Shown here: piece after piece, positions 16,399 to 27,200 of the stretch
How the letters are laid out: the number at the start of each line of letters is the position of its first letter
Numbering within the stretch: the stretch's first letter is position 1
Assembly (NCBI GenBank): GCA_016700155.1
Contig: CP065001.1
Coordinates: 2,976,001 to 3,040,000 of the forward strand
Origin: Ignavibacteriales bacterium
Lineage (GTDB): Bacteria; Bacteroidota; Ignavibacteria; Ignavibacteriales; Ignavibacteriaceae
Length of the DNA stretch: 64,000 bases
Reading direction: 5' to 3'
Notes under the pieces: model-generated
Told to the model about the DNA's origin: nothing
The model's database searches: none
The model's input: only the letters and a program-made list of their open reading frames with translations
Position numbers and translations under genes: made by a program

Positions 16399-16511
16399 CT
16401 CACACCACACTCTGCGCGTTAACATCAATTTATAATAGTGAGGTTCATCCCATAGGGATGCGCCTCACTTGTGTTAAACATCCTCACACCACACTCTGCG
16501 GGTCAACATCA
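16399..16511. repeat. 29-bp direct repeat duplicating the 3' end of priA
   Basis: Copies at 16399-16427 and 16483-16511 match at 27 of 29 bases, 84 bases apart. The second copy is the coding end of priA (minus strand, ...DVDPQSVV stop). The first, read the same way, gives IDVNAQSVV and the same stop. This looks like a short duplication of the gene tail or an alternative older C-terminus. Confidence 0.75.
16438..16468. terminator. Hairpin between convergent cluster and priA
   Basis: Left arm GTGAGGTTCATCC (16438-16450) pairs with GGATGCGCCTCAC (16456-16468) over 13 positions, with one G-T wobble and one mismatch, around a 5-base loop. It lies between two converging genes and may terminate both. 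The T-tract is weak. Confidence 0.5.
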
Positions 16512-18949
16512 TAAAAAAGTTTTACATCTTTGTAGCGCGATTTTTTATTAAACTCAATAAAAGCATTCATCACAGCTTTGCGTAGTATCGCTCCACCCGG
16601 ATCTGTTTGCCTTCTGCTTTTAATTAAAATATGGTAACGGTAAAACCCTTTTAGTCTTGATATGATTGCGTTTGTTGGATTATGTACCTGCAATTGTTTT
16701 TTATAAACACGCAGTTCATTATAAAAATCATTTATAGCGCCTTTGGCATTTTCATCTTTAAGGTCTTTCGCCTCGATCAGACATATCCGTGTAAACGGAG
16801 GATAATACATTTTCTCCCTGTCCATAATTTCTTTCTGATAAAATCCTTCATAGTCATTCATCACAACACGCTGGAGTGTAAAATGTTTTTCATTTTGTGT
16901 TTGTATTATTACTTCTCCCGGCTGGTTACTCCTCCCCGCCCTGCCTGCAACCTGGGTAAGCAATTGAAATGTTCTTTCATCAGCACGGAAATCCGGCAGC
17001 CATAAAGTTGTTTCAGCGGCGATAACCCCGACAAGGGTTACTCTTGAAAAATCCAATCCCTTTGATACCATTTGCGTGCCGACAAGAATATCGGTTTCAC
17101 CTTTTCCGAAGTCAGTAAGTATTTTTCCAAGCGAAAATTTTTTTGAAACAGAATCCGAATCAACACGTTTTATTTTTGCCTGGGGGAAATAATATGCGAG
17201 CTCATCTTCAACTCTTTCTGTGCCTGTTCCGTAATATTTAATTGACAGCGAACCGCAATGAGTACATGCATTTGGTACTTTCTTAATCAGTCCGCAGTAA
17301 TGACACTGCATCATATTTTTGTTTATGTGATACGTCATTGAAACCGAGCAGTTGTCGCAGGTTTCAATTTCACCGCAGTCATCACAAAAAACCTGTGTGG
17401 AAAATCCTCTTCTGTTTTGAAGAAGAATAACCCCTTCATTTTTTTTCAGCCTGTCTTCAATCTTATTCAGCAGAAGATGAGAAAAAATATTTTCCATCTT
17501 ACGTGCTTTTTTTTCAGATGAAACATTTACGAGTTCAATCACCGGAAGTTTTGCATTGTCAATCCTTTCAGGAAGATTCAGCAATTCATACTTACCACTA
17601 CGAGCGTTGTACATGCTCTCAACTGATGGTGTGGCTGAACCAATAACAACCGGACAGTCATACATACTTGCCAGCACAATCCCAGCATCTCTTCCGTTGT
17701 ACTTCGGCACCGAGTCGAATTGTTTATAACTTGCATCATGTTCTTCATCAACTACTACAATTCCCGGATTAAACAATGGCGAGAATAATGCTGATCTCGC
17801 GCCGACAACTACATTTGTTTTTCCTTTTAATATTCTTCTCCAGGTATCATATCTCTCACCTGGTGACATCCTGCTGTGAACAACACTCACCTTATCGCCA
17901 AAGTTATTGAACATACGTGCAGTCATTTGCGGTGTTAAGGAAATTTCAGGTACAAGTATCAAAGCTGACTTTTTCTTATGCAAAACTTTTTTAACGAGTT
18001 CAATATATACCTGGGTTTTGCCGCTCCCTGTTACACCGTGAAGAAGAAAAACTTTGAATTTATTTTCATCAATTTGGGCAGATACTTTTTCGATCACATT
18101 TTTCTGGTCGTCGGTCAGTTCAAAATCTTTAATCTTTTCTTTGTACTCATCACCATATTTACGTTCAACTTCAACATCGCTTATTTCTATCAGACCCTTT
18201 GATTCAAGTGAATCAAGTGATGACTGCGATGATTCAGTTTTCTTCAATAAATAATTTTGAGGAATTGGTTTTCCTTTCGTCGCAGCAAGTGTAAGAAGTA
18301 TCTTTACCTGTTTTGGCGAACGGCTTTCAATTTCCGGTATCATTGCATAAACTTCACCAAGCGATTTTATCAGCTTAACATGTTTAATCGTTTTAGGTTT
18401 TACTTTAGCTTCTTCAATTTCATTAAGGACAGTTACTGCGCCGGTTTTTTCAATTGAATGAATTGTGGAATAAAGATTTTTCTTTTTGGTGATTCGTTGA
18501 AGCTGTTTAAAACTTATTTCATCTTTTTCGGAAAGAAGATTAAGTAATTCAGCTTTAAACGTTTTTTTATTTTTTTCTTCCTGGTAAAGTTTTGCGCAAA
18601 GTTCTTTTTCAATAATGATTTTTCTTTTTGATTCGATCTCTGTCCCGATGGGAACCGCTAGCCTTAACGCTTCGCCCAATGAACACATATAATATTCCGC
18701 GAGCCAGGAATAAAATTTTAATCCTGTTTCGTTTACTACAGGAGTCTCATCAATAATGTCTTCGATAGGTTTTATTTTTTCTGTTAAAGAAGTTGTCGCA
18801 GATTTGTTAATGATGAAGCCCGTTAGTGTTCTTTTACCGAAAGGTGCAACTGCACGAACGCCGACACGTACTTGTGAAGTAAGTTCATCAGGAACTGAAT
18901 AAGTAAAAGTATTTCTGAAAGGAAGCGGAAAAACAAGTTCGACAAACAT
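16484..18949 (-). CDS. priA: Primosomal protein N' (replication restart helicase PriA)
   Basis: This 821-residue protein is a full-length PriA, the 3'-5' helicase that restarts stalled replication forks. The N-terminal DNA-binding part (VELVFPLPFRNTFTYSVP) is followed by Walker A (LHGVTGSGKTQVYIEL), the helicase box DEEHDASYKQ, and ATPSVESMY. A zinc-binding insert with paired cysteines comes next (CDDCGEIETCDNC and QCHYCG...CTHCG). ILVGTQMVSKGLDF and LLTQVAGRAGRS are helicase motifs V and VI. It is the last gene of a minus-strand run with the lipoprotein, S66 peptidase and lysA genes. The C-terminal codons are duplicated just downstream. Confidence 0.96.
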   Translation of the reverse strand: MFVELVFPLPFRNTFTYSVPDELTSQVRVGVRAVAPFGKRTLTGFIINKSATTSLTEKIKPIEDIIDETPVVNETGLKFYSWLAEYYMCSLGEALRLAVPIGTEIESKRKIIIEKELCAKLYQEEKNKKTFKAELLNLLSEKDEISFKQLQRITKKKNLYSTIHSIEKTGAVTVLNEIEEAKVKPKTIKHVKLIKSLGEVYAMIPEIESRSPKQVKILLTLAATKGKPIPQNYLLKKTESSQSSLDSLESKGLIEISDVEVERKYGDEYKEKIKDFELTDDQKNVIEKVSAQIDENKFKVFLLHGVTGSGKTQVYIELVKKVLHKKKSALILVPEISLTPQMTARMFNNFGDKVSVVHSRMSPGERYDTWRRILKGKTNVVVGARSALFSPLFNPGIVVVDEEHDASYKQFDSVPKYNGRDAGIVLASMYDCPVVIGSATPSVESMYNARSGKYELLNLPERIDNAKLPVIELVNVSSEKKARKMENIFSHLLLNKIEDRLKKNEGVILLQNRRGFSTQVFCDDCGEIETCDNCSVSMTYHINKNMMQCHYCGLIKKVPNACTHCGSLSIKYYGTGTERVEDELAYYFPQAKIKRVDSDSVSKKFSLGKILTDFGKGETDILVGTQMVSKGLDFSRVTLVGVIAAETTLWLPDFRADERTFQLLTQVAGRAGRSNQPGEVIIQTQNEKHFTLQRVVMNDYEGFYQKEIMDREKMYYPPFTRICLIEAKDLKDENAKGAINDFYNELRVYKKQLQVHNPTNAIISRLKGFYRYHILIKSRRQTDPGGAILRKAVMNAFIEFNKKSRYKDVKLFYDVDPQSVV

Positions 18950-18992
18950 TTATGCCACTGTTAATTTTTGGTCAGCTAAATGCCGATACCTT

Positions 18993-19532
18993 TTATTCAT
19001 TTAAATATGGAAGAAGTGCGCGGTAAGAATCGCCTTTTGTGTCTTCACTGAAAATTTCAAACTTCAGGTTCTTAAAACTTTTATCCCATAATATTTTTTT
19101 ATGATCTTCCGCGACGATTATTGTTCCAGTTGTTGAAACGATGCTGTCACCCAAAGATAAAACTGAATAATAAAATCCTTCATCAGTTTGAATTCCCTCT
19201 ACATCGCTTATGTCGGTAAAAGTAAATTCAGCACGACCATTTAGTTTATTACCGTCGGCAAAAAGCTCTCGCGACTTGATATTTTTTCCTTCACGTTTAA
19301 TTTCCTTTATGAAGTCGCTGCTTTTATAAATGTATTCAAAGAGATACTGTTTATCTTCTTCAAACTCTGAATCAGTTTTGGATAAAGATTTAATATCCTT
19401 TATCAATGCTGTTGCGGAGCCTGTTCCATCTTCGTTCAAAACAATATCATACGAGATTGTATTGAATGAAAGACATCCTTGTATACTAACGATCAATAGC
19501 AATATTGTTACAACGCCAAATATTTTTTTCAT
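18993..19532 (-). CDS. Hypothetical lipoprotein
   Basis: This is a 179-residue secreted protein. The N-terminus MKKIFGVVTILLLIVSIQGC is a clear lipoprotein signal with Cys20. The mature part is a beta-rich domain beginning SYDIVLNEDGTGSATALI, a pattern common in LppM-like or DUF-type lipoproteins, followed by a helix and further strands. No enzyme motif. It lies 9 bases after the S66 peptidase gene and 43 bases before priA, so it is probably co-transcribed. Function unknown. Confidence 0.8.
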   Translation of the reverse strand: MKKIFGVVTILLLIVSIQGCLSFNTISYDIVLNEDGTGSATALIKDIKSLSKTDSEFEEDKQYLFEYIYKSSDFIKEIKREGKNIKSRELFADGNKLNGRAEFTFTDISDVEGIQTDEGFYYSVLSLGDSIVSTTGTIIVAEDHKKILWDKSFKNLKFEIFSEDTKGDSYRALLPYLNE

Positions 19533-19541
19533 TTGCTTTCC

Positions 19542-20591
19542 TTATTCAACTGCATTTTCAAGAAGTGTAATTGTTTTTTCACCGGCATCAAATTCAGTAC
19601 TAATGCCGAGCGGTAACGTAAATTTATTTTTTATGTGACCGAAAGATAATCCATAAGCAACTGGTATTCCTAATGATGCTAGTCGTTCTATCAAGACTTC
19701 TTTCAGAGAAAAAGAATTTTCAAAAGATGGTTCAACTTTTTTTGATTCGCACTTTCTAAAAGTACCCAGCGCAATTCCCTTTGCTTTTTTGAACTTACCC
19801 GACTGAATCATTTGCGTAAGCATTCTGTCAATTCGGTAAGGTTCTTCACCAATTTCTTCAATGAAAATTATTTTGTTTGTGTAATCAATGTCATATTCAG
19901 TTCCGATGAGTGAAACCATCACAGATAAATTTCCTCCGGCTAATTTACCAGAACATTTACCTTTTCGAAGTGTATAAATTTCGGCAGGTTCATCCGGGTT
20001 ATCATCTGCAGCACTTGTCATTTTTATTTTCTTATTTCCTTCAACAAGTACGTCATAAAAATATTTCCTGGTGAACTCATTGAACGAGGAAATACCAACA
20101 GGTCCGTGAAAAGTAACAAGACCTGTCTTGTGTGTGATGCCCAGAAGCAATGCCGTCACATCACTATAACCTATTAATATTTTGGGATTATTTTTTATAA
20201 CAGAGTAATCGAGCATTGGAAGAATTCTTGCACAGCCATAACCGCCGCGCGCGCACATAATTGCTTTTATATCTTTGCGTGAAAACATCTTCATTATGTC
20301 TTCAGCGCGGTCTTTATCATGAGCGGAGAAGTAGCCATTCATCTCAAGAACTTTATCTGTGTAAACTGCTTTGAATCCGAGTGACTCAACATTTTTTATT
20401 GAGTCATTTAGTTCTTCCTGTGTGATATAACTGCCGGGTGTTACAATTCCTATAAGATCACCTCTACGAAGTGCTTTTGGCTTAGTTACTTTTTGCTCAT
20501 CAATATTTTTCTGTTCAGAGAAAGCAAATGAAGGAAGTGAGGTAACAATAGTAGCTGCGGAAACGGTTTTAACAAATTCACTTCGCTTCAT
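19542..20591 (-). CDS. Peptidase S66 family LD-carboxypeptidase
   Basis: This is a 349-residue serine peptidase of the LdcA / MccF family, which trims the terminal D-Ala from murein tetrapeptides. The nucleophile is in ILIGYSDVTALLL (Ser143). The glutamate is in IIFIEEIGEEPYRIDRML and the histidine in SFGHIKNKFTLPLG, completing the Ser-Glu-His triad. The N-terminus MKRSEFVKTVSAATIVTSLP resembles a Tat-like or Sec signal, so it may be exported, unlike cytosolic LdcA. The start overlaps the lysA stop by four bases (ATGA), which links murein recycling to DAP/lysine metabolism. Confidence 0.92.
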   Translation of the reverse strand: MKRSEFVKTVSAATIVTSLPSFAFSEQKNIDEQKVTKPKALRRGDLIGIVTPGSYITQEELNDSIKNVESLGFKAVYTDKVLEMNGYFSAHDKDRAEDIMKMFSRKDIKAIMCARGGYGCARILPMLDYSVIKNNPKILIGYSDVTALLLGITHKTGLVTFHGPVGISSFNEFTRKYFYDVLVEGNKKIKMTSAADDNPDEPAEIYTLRKGKCSGKLAGGNLSVMVSLIGTEYDIDYTNKIIFIEEIGEEPYRIDRMLTQMIQSGKFKKAKGIALGTFRKCESKKVEPSFENSFSLKEVLIERLASLGIPVAYGLSFGHIKNKFTLPLGISTEFDAGEKTITLLENAVE

Positions 20592-21871
20592 GAATTTCTA
20601 ACCAGTTCTGAAATTATTTTTTCATCGTGTAAAAGGTATTCGAATGATTCCCTTCCGCGAGCTATAAAAAATTTATCTCCGTCAACTACAACTTCCGGTG
20701 GTCTTCGTCTGGCATTATAGTTTGAGGACATAGTCATACTATAAGCTCCGGCAGACATTACCGCAATGTATTCTCCGCTTTTCATTTCAGTTAATGTTCT
20801 GTCGTGAGCAAAAAAATCACCGCTCTCACAAACAGGACCAACAACATCAACAACAATATTTTTTCTTCCCGTATTTTTTTTCAATGGCTGGATGTGATGA
20901 TATGAACCGTAAATACTCGGGCGTATAAGGTCATTCATTCCCGCATCAACTATAAAAAATTTTTTATCGCCGTTGGTTTTGTTGTATAATAATTTTGTGA
21001 CAAGGCAACCGGCATTTGCTGTTAAAAATCTTCCCGGTTCGAAATAAATTTCAGCGTTTAACTTTTTTAGAATTGGTGAAATTGCTTCGGCTAATTTTTT
21101 CATGTTCAACGGTTCTTCATCGTGATACCGGACACCCATTCCCCCGCCGATATTAAAATGTTTTAATTCTATTCTTTGAGATTTCAGGTATAAAAATAAA
21201 TCAGCTAATTTTTCTACAGCTTCTTTGTAGGGATGAACAGAAAGAATCTGTGAACCAATGTGCATTGCCAGCCCGCTTATTGTAACATTCTTAAATGATG
21301 ATTTATTTTTTATTAGTTGCGTTACAGCCGCGTTTTCTAGTCCGAACTTATTTTCTGAAAGTCCTGTTGAAATATATGGATGGGTTTCAGCATCAACATC
21401 AGGATTAACACGAAGAGTGACGTTTACAACCCTTCCAAGCTTTTGCGCGGCATTATTTATTATAATTAATTCTTCTTCCGATTCAACCTTGATTGAATAT
21501 ACACCGGTTTGAATCGCATTGATGATCTCGTCTTCAGTCTTGCCAACGCCTGAAAATATTATCTTCTTAGGATCAACGCCTGCTTTCAATGCGCGGAACA
21601 ATTCACCTTCGGAATTAACATCAACCGAAGCTCCGAGTGATTTAAAGATATTTATGACATTGATATTATAATTTGATTTTGCGCTGAAAAATATTTTGTG
21701 ATTTATACCGCTGAATGCATTCCGGATCAGGTTGTACTGTTCAACAAAATATTTTTTACTGTAAATGAAAACAGGTGAACCCGCTGCCGTTACTATATCA
21801 CTTAGCGGAACGCCGTCACAGTACAATTCACTTTTTTTATAGATGTAACAATCTGATTCGAAATAATTCAT
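20588..21871 (-). CDS. lysA: Diaminopimelate decarboxylase
   Basis: This PLP enzyme makes L-lysine from meso-diaminopimelate. The 427-residue protein has the alanine-racemase-type barrel with the PLP lysine in FFSAKSNYN (Lys65). The phosphate-binding glycines are in NIGGGMGVRY, followed by YFEPGRFLTANAG. The second-domain catalytic motif is GPVCESGDFFA, with Cys from the partner subunit. Its start is preceded by ~140 bases containing a palindromic repeat. It is the first gene of the run lysA - S66 peptidase - lipoprotein - priA. Confidence 0.95.
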   Translation of the reverse strand: MNYFESDCYIYKKSELYCDGVPLSDIVTAAGSPVFIYSKKYFVEQYNLIRNAFSGINHKIFFSAKSNYNINVINIFKSLGASVDVNSEGELFRALKAGVDPKKIIFSGVGKTEDEIINAIQTGVYSIKVESEEELIIINNAAQKLGRVVNVTLRVNPDVDAETHPYISTGLSENKFGLENAAVTQLIKNKSSFKNVTISGLAMHIGSQILSVHPYKEAVEKLADLFLYLKSQRIELKHFNIGGGMGVRYHDEEPLNMKKLAEAISPILKKLNAEIYFEPGRFLTANAGCLVTKLLYNKTNGDKKFFIVDAGMNDLIRPSIYGSYHHIQPLKKNTGRKNIVVDVVGPVCESGDFFAHDRTLTEMKSGEYIAVMSAGAYSMTMSSNYNARRRPPEVVVDGDKFFIARGRESFEYLLHDEKIISELVRNS

Positions 21872-21960
21872 TTACAATTTCTGATTGATAGTAAATAAAG
21901 AAAGGCTTTTTCCTTTGAGCAAAGTTAAGAAAATATTTTTACGAATCACTCACGTTATGC

Positions 21961-21995
21961 CAATGTCACACTAAGCCCGTCGAAGTGTGACATTG
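21961..21995. repeat. REP-like palindromic repeat (copy A)
   Basis: CAATGTCACAC (21961-21971) and GTGTGACATTG (21985-21995) form a perfect 11-bp stem around a 13-base loop containing AAGCCCGTCGAA. It is related to the element at 51831-51857, with a compensatory A-T to C-G change in the stem. It sits between lysA and the acyl-CoA synthetase gene. Confidence 0.7.
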
Positions 21996-22013
21996 AAACA
22001 ATTAATTTCGAAC

Positions 22014-24071
22014 TCACACTTTTATTCTGACATCAACTGCATAAACCTGGTTATCGTTTGTAACCAACAATGGATTCAAATCAACTTCACTTATTTCTTT
22101 GTGATTGACCATCATCCGGGCAAGATTTTTTATTGATGATTTAATCCTTGACATATCAACAGGATCTTCACCTCTTACGCCCCGAATTATTTTTCCGATC
22201 TTCGGTTCATTTATCATTTCGTCAATATCAACATCGGTTAAATATGCTGAGCGCATTACAGTGTCTTCAAAATACTCAACATACTTTCCACCTGAACCGA
22301 ACATTATCATCGGTCCAAAACTTGGATCACGGAAAGCACCGACAAGTAATTCATATCTTGTCGCAAGGAAAGGCTGGATAAGGAAAGCATCAAGATTAAT
22401 ATTTTTTGATTTAAAGTTTGAGATCATTTCATCCGCAATATTGATCAACTCTTCTTTACTTCTAATATTCAGAACAACACCTTTCAAATCAGTTTTGTGA
22501 ATTATCTGCTCTCCAACTGCTTTTACAACTACAGGAAATTTTATATCAGCATTTTTCAGTTCTTCATAATTCAGTATCAAATCTTTTATGCGGGGTAAAT
22601 CATAAACATCACACAATTCAGCAACAGCAGGTTGGGAGAGAAAGCCTTTCTTATCTGAAAGATTAATTTTATTCGCACCTGATTCTGTTTTTACGATTCT
22701 GCCTGAATTTGATTTTTTATTTCTAAACTTCAGCATGTTATTTATCACAACTGCCGGATCTTCCGGTCGTTTAAATAATGATCGTTTGGTTTTTGATTCT
22801 GTTCTGTATTCCTGCCAGAATTCGGGCAAAGGCATAACCACCTGGAAGACCGGCTTATCAGATTTAATCTCATTTATACCTTCGATAACCGGAAGCGCTT
22901 TGACCATAATAGGTTCAACAAAAACCGAAATTACTGCGTCAACATTTTTATCACGTACTAATATTTCATTCACTGCTTTAAATTGTTCTGCTGTACCGCC
23001 GGGAAGAAGATCAACCGGATTATTTACACTTCCCTCAGGATGAACTATTTCTTTTAACTTTTGTTTTGTTTCAGGAGATAACTCTGCAAGTGACAAATTA
23101 TTTTTTTCAAGAGTATCAACAGTCAGAATTGCAGGACCTCCAGCGTTGGTAACAACTGCAATATTATTTCCGGCTGGCGAATGGAAATCTTCAAATCCTT
23201 TTGCAGTGTTGAACATATCGTTAAGATCATCTGCGCGAATAATGTTAAACTGTTTTAAAATCGCGTCAACAACTTTATCGCTGCTTCCAAGCGCTCCGGT
23301 ATGTGATGATGCCGCTTTTATTCCGCTTGAAGTTCGTCCGCCTTTTAAAACAATAACCGGTTTTGAAATTTTATCATCAATGAAATATTTGATAAACCTT
23401 TCTCCATCAACAAAACTTTCAAGATAGTAAGTGATAACTCCGATGTCATCACAACGTTGCCAATACTCAAGCAGATCGTTTTCATTAACATCCGCTTTGT
23501 TGCCTACACTTATAAAATGTCCGAACCGTATATCAGTTTCACGCAATGAATTCAAGACTGCGGCTCCTATCGCACCGCTTTGTGAACAGAATGCCATACT
23601 GCCTGTTTGCGGTTCTTCAGCCACAAAAGTCGCGTTCATCTTGATTGAAGGAAGTGCGTTTATTATTCCCATACAATTTGGTCCTACCATTCTTGCATTG
23701 GAATCTTTAACAAGTTTTAAAATTCTTTTTTCGGCTTCTGCGCCTGATTCACCGGTTTCTTTAAATCCGGCGGTAATAAGAATTATTGCTTTAACATTTT
23801 TACTAATTAATTCTTTCAGAGTTTCTTCAACGAATTGTTTTGGTACCATTACAATTGCTAAATCGATTTTTATATCAACAGCATTAATAGTTGCGTAGCA
23901 TTTGTAACCAAGTATTTCATCTGACTTTGGATTAACAAGAATTAATTTTCCCGTGTATCCATATTGTTTAACTGATTTTGTTAATTCATAGCCAAGACTT
24001 TTAGGCTTTGACGAAGCGCCTACAATGCAGATTGATTCAGGATAAAAATATTTGTTGAATACCGATTCCAT
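22014..24071 (-). CDS. Acetate--CoA ligase (ADP-forming), fused alpha-beta subunits
   Basis: This 685-residue NDP-forming acyl-CoA synthetase produces ATP from an acyl-CoA, ADP and phosphate during fermentation. The N-terminal CoA-binding domain (ICIVGASSKPKSLGYEL) is followed by the succinyl-CoA-ligase-like part (FCSQSGAIGAAVLNSL) with the phosphohistidine in SSHTGALGSSDK (His257). The C-terminal ATP-grasp domain begins near residue 470 (FPVVVKAVGEQIIHKTDLKG). The alpha-beta order in one chain is the common bacterial fusion. It is monocistronic. Whether it prefers acetyl-CoA or aryl/branched acyl-CoA cannot be told; nearby tnaA might supply pyruvate. Confidence 0.9.
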   Translation of the reverse strand: MESVFNKYFYPESICIVGASSKPKSLGYELTKSVKQYGYTGKLILVNPKSDEILGYKCYATINAVDIKIDLAIVMVPKQFVEETLKELISKNVKAIILITAGFKETGESGAEAEKRILKLVKDSNARMVGPNCMGIINALPSIKMNATFVAEEPQTGSMAFCSQSGAIGAAVLNSLRETDIRFGHFISVGNKADVNENDLLEYWQRCDDIGVITYYLESFVDGERFIKYFIDDKISKPVIVLKGGRTSSGIKAASSHTGALGSSDKVVDAILKQFNIIRADDLNDMFNTAKGFEDFHSPAGNNIAVVTNAGGPAILTVDTLEKNNLSLAELSPETKQKLKEIVHPEGSVNNPVDLLPGGTAEQFKAVNEILVRDKNVDAVISVFVEPIMVKALPVIEGINEIKSDKPVFQVVMPLPEFWQEYRTESKTKRSLFKRPEDPAVVINNMLKFRNKKSNSGRIVKTESGANKINLSDKKGFLSQPAVAELCDVYDLPRIKDLILNYEELKNADIKFPVVVKAVGEQIIHKTDLKGVVLNIRSKEELINIADEMISNFKSKNINLDAFLIQPFLATRYELLVGAFRDPSFGPMIMFGSGGKYVEYFEDTVMRSAYLTDVDIDEMINEPKIGKIIRGVRGEDPVDMSRIKSSIKNLARMMVNHKEISEVDLNPLLVTNDNQVYAVDVRIKV

Positions 24072-24138
24072 AGAGTTTCCCTGTATTTATAAAATTACTT
24101 TTCAAAATTACTACTTTAATTTCAAAACTGCCGGATAA

Positions 24139-24172
24139 TTGTGCACAAACAACATCACCCAAAATGAGTGAT
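24139..24172. promoter_or_regulatory. Palindromes upstream of the sensor kinase gene
   Basis: TTGTGCACAA (24139-24148) is a 10-bp palindrome. Six bases on, ATCAC (24154-24158) and GTGAT (24168-24172) form an inverted repeat within a 19-base block that begins ATCACCCAA. The block matches the one at 27974-27992 at 14 of 19 positions. It may be a binding site for the adjacent response regulator. Confidence 0.45.
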
Positions 24173-24228
24173 TTAATATTGTTTGATGTTTCAGTATGTT
24201 ATATCAGTTAAATCCCGAAGAGGAAAAC

Positions 24229-27200
24229 ATGCGAATAATTTTAATTGTACTGATTTTAATTTCTTTCACTTTTCAAATGCAGCCACAGGAAGAGTTCATT
24301 ATTTCCAGGATGCCGGGAAGTGATCAGTATCCTTACAAGCTGACATATTCTATGATGCAGGATAATAAAGGCTTTCTCTGGTTCGGAACCATGTATGGAT
24401 TGCTTCGGTTTGACGGGCTTAAAACAGTACATTTTAGAAATGATGTTGACGACAGCACATCACTTGGTTTTGATGATGTTGTGACGATCTGCCAGGATAA
24501 AAAAAATAATTTATGGATTGGCACCTGGGGAGGTGGTCTTGTCAGGTACGACGCCGTTATAGGTAAGTTCTCCACATTCACTGCGGAAGCAAACGGACTT
24601 TCTGATAATATAATTTTTGCAATCACTGAAGATGCATCCGGTATCATTTGGCTCGGTACACAAAATAACGGACTAAGCATTTTTGATCCCGTGAAAAATA
24701 AGTTCACGAGTGTTGCCGCAGGTGATGATGAAAATGTTCCGCGGGGATATATATCTGTCCTAACAACTGATTCAAATAATGATATATGGATCGGGACTCA
24801 ATCAGGTTTATACAGGTATAATTGGAAAGAAAAAAAATATCAGCATTTTGAACTTGACAAGGATGATTCACTAAAATCATTCTCAAATAACATAACGTCG
24901 ATTGAAGAATTCGATAGTGAAATCTGGATATCAACAAGGAACGGATTGTTCAGATATGATCGTGACAGGAATGATTTTGGGGGGTATGATTTTTCTACAT
25001 CAAACAATATCAATTCAATAGCAAAAGATGAAAATGGATTTATCTGGCTTGCGACAATGAACGGGCTTACAAGATTTAATCCTGCGACTAAGTACTCCGA
25101 TCATATCTCCGATTACTCAAATGAACCTTTTCTAAGTTCTTACATTGGCAACGTCATGGTTGACAGGTCAGGAATTATCTGGGTTTGCAGTTACGAAAGA
25201 TCTCTTTTCAGGATCACATATAAACCAGGAATTTTTTCTGATAATTTTATTGATGATAAAACCGGAATATTAAATACCAGTACATTTTCTTTCACACAGG
25301 ACGCTGAGGGAGTATGGATCGGAACCATCAATGGTAGCTATGAATTAAATAAGCACTCCGGAACTGTAAGTGACATGCCCGAGATCAACAAATATCCCCT
25401 ACTGAAAACAGGTGTGTTAGCTTTGAATAAATCTACTGAAGGATTATATGTAGGAACCCGGCGCGGGCTTTATTTATACGATCTCGATAAGGAAAAACTG
25501 ACATTACCTGATATTCTGAAAACTATAAAGCTAAACCGTATCACTTCATTGATGAATGATAAGAAAAATAATCTCTGGATCGGAACTTATGATAATGGTT
25601 TTTACAAATATGATAAAACTATTGACACGCTGATTCATTATAGTTTAAATTCCAACAGCATGGGCAATTCAAATTCAGATTTTATTCTTACCCTCTTTGA
25701 AGATAAACAGGAGCGAATCTGGATCGGTACGTATTCGGGTATCCGGCTTTTTGTTGAAGGGAAATTCATTTCATTTACTCACGATAGAAAAAATAAAAAA
25801 TCAATTTCCAACAATTATGTTTACAGTATTTACCAGGATATCAAAGGACGTATTTGGGCCGGAACTGCAAATGGTTTAAATCTTTTTAATGAAACTGAAA
25901 AATCATTTACAGCATTCTATGAAAAAGACGGACTCTCAAATAATGTAATATCTGCTATGAATCAGGATGATAGCGGCTTCCTTTGGATAACAACATTTAA
26001 CGGCATAACCAGGTTTGACTATGAAAATAAAATTTTCAAAACATTTTCTGATTTGAACGGGTTGCCCGGAAATTATTTCAACAGCGGTGCAATTTTAAAA
26101 GTCGGTGATAAATTTTATTGCGGGTCCAGCAAAGGTCTCGCAATCATTAATCCGGACATAATCACAACACCAAAAAATGATAAGCAGATTTTGATTTCTT
26201 CAGTGGTAATCCTGAGTAGTACCGGCGAGGATGAATCCGTCTTTAATATTGGTGAAAGCTTAGAATTAAGTTATTCACAAAATTCTGTAAAGCTAATCCT
26301 GTCATCGTCTGACTATACTGCTCATGTTTTGAACAACTTCAAATTATTTGTCAATGACAGAATCGTAAATCAGAAAACAAATGAAATCATTTTATCAGAT
26401 CTTTCTCCCGGTGTTCACAATATCCTGATAACGGCGGAAAACCATCTAGAGCAGAAATTAGTTATAACAATTCTGCCACCATTCTGGCTTACCTGGTGGT
26501 TTATAATTATCAGCATTTTAATTCTGTCTTCACTAATCTATATCAGCTATAAAATGTTATTAAAGAAAAAAGTAAATCGAATCCGGGAAATTGAAAAAAT
26601 AAAAATTGAACAGGCAGAACAAATCAGGAAAAAAACTGCCATAGATTTTCATGATGAACTTGGACACAGGCTGACAAGGATCTCATTATTATCAGGTATG
26701 GTTAGAAAAAAAATCCATAATCAGTTTGATGAACTGACTCCACTGCTTGATAAAATAAATGAAAACTCTTCGGCGTTGTATGACGGGACAAAAGATTTTA
26801 TATGGTCAATCGATCCTTCCAACGATTCTCTTTATGAATTGCTGATAAGAATGAAAGATTTTGGCGATGAAATCTTTACAGACGGTAAAATTAATTTTGA
26901 GGTTAAAGGAATCACGGATGAACTCTCAGAGGCAGCATTGGATATGGATTGGAAACGGCATCTATCACTAATACTCAAAGAAGCGATGAACAATTCGCTT
27001 AAACATTCGCATGCTACAAAGATAATACTTGAGACATCTTTCAACGAAAATGAAATTGAAATTATTCTTTCCGATGACGGAATAGGAATAACAGACAACT
27101 ATAAAGAAGGAAACGGGCTGCGCAACATGCAGCGCCGCGCACAAAAACTTAAAGCACAATTAAACGTAACGTCAGAAATTGGTAAAGGCACAAAAATTTC

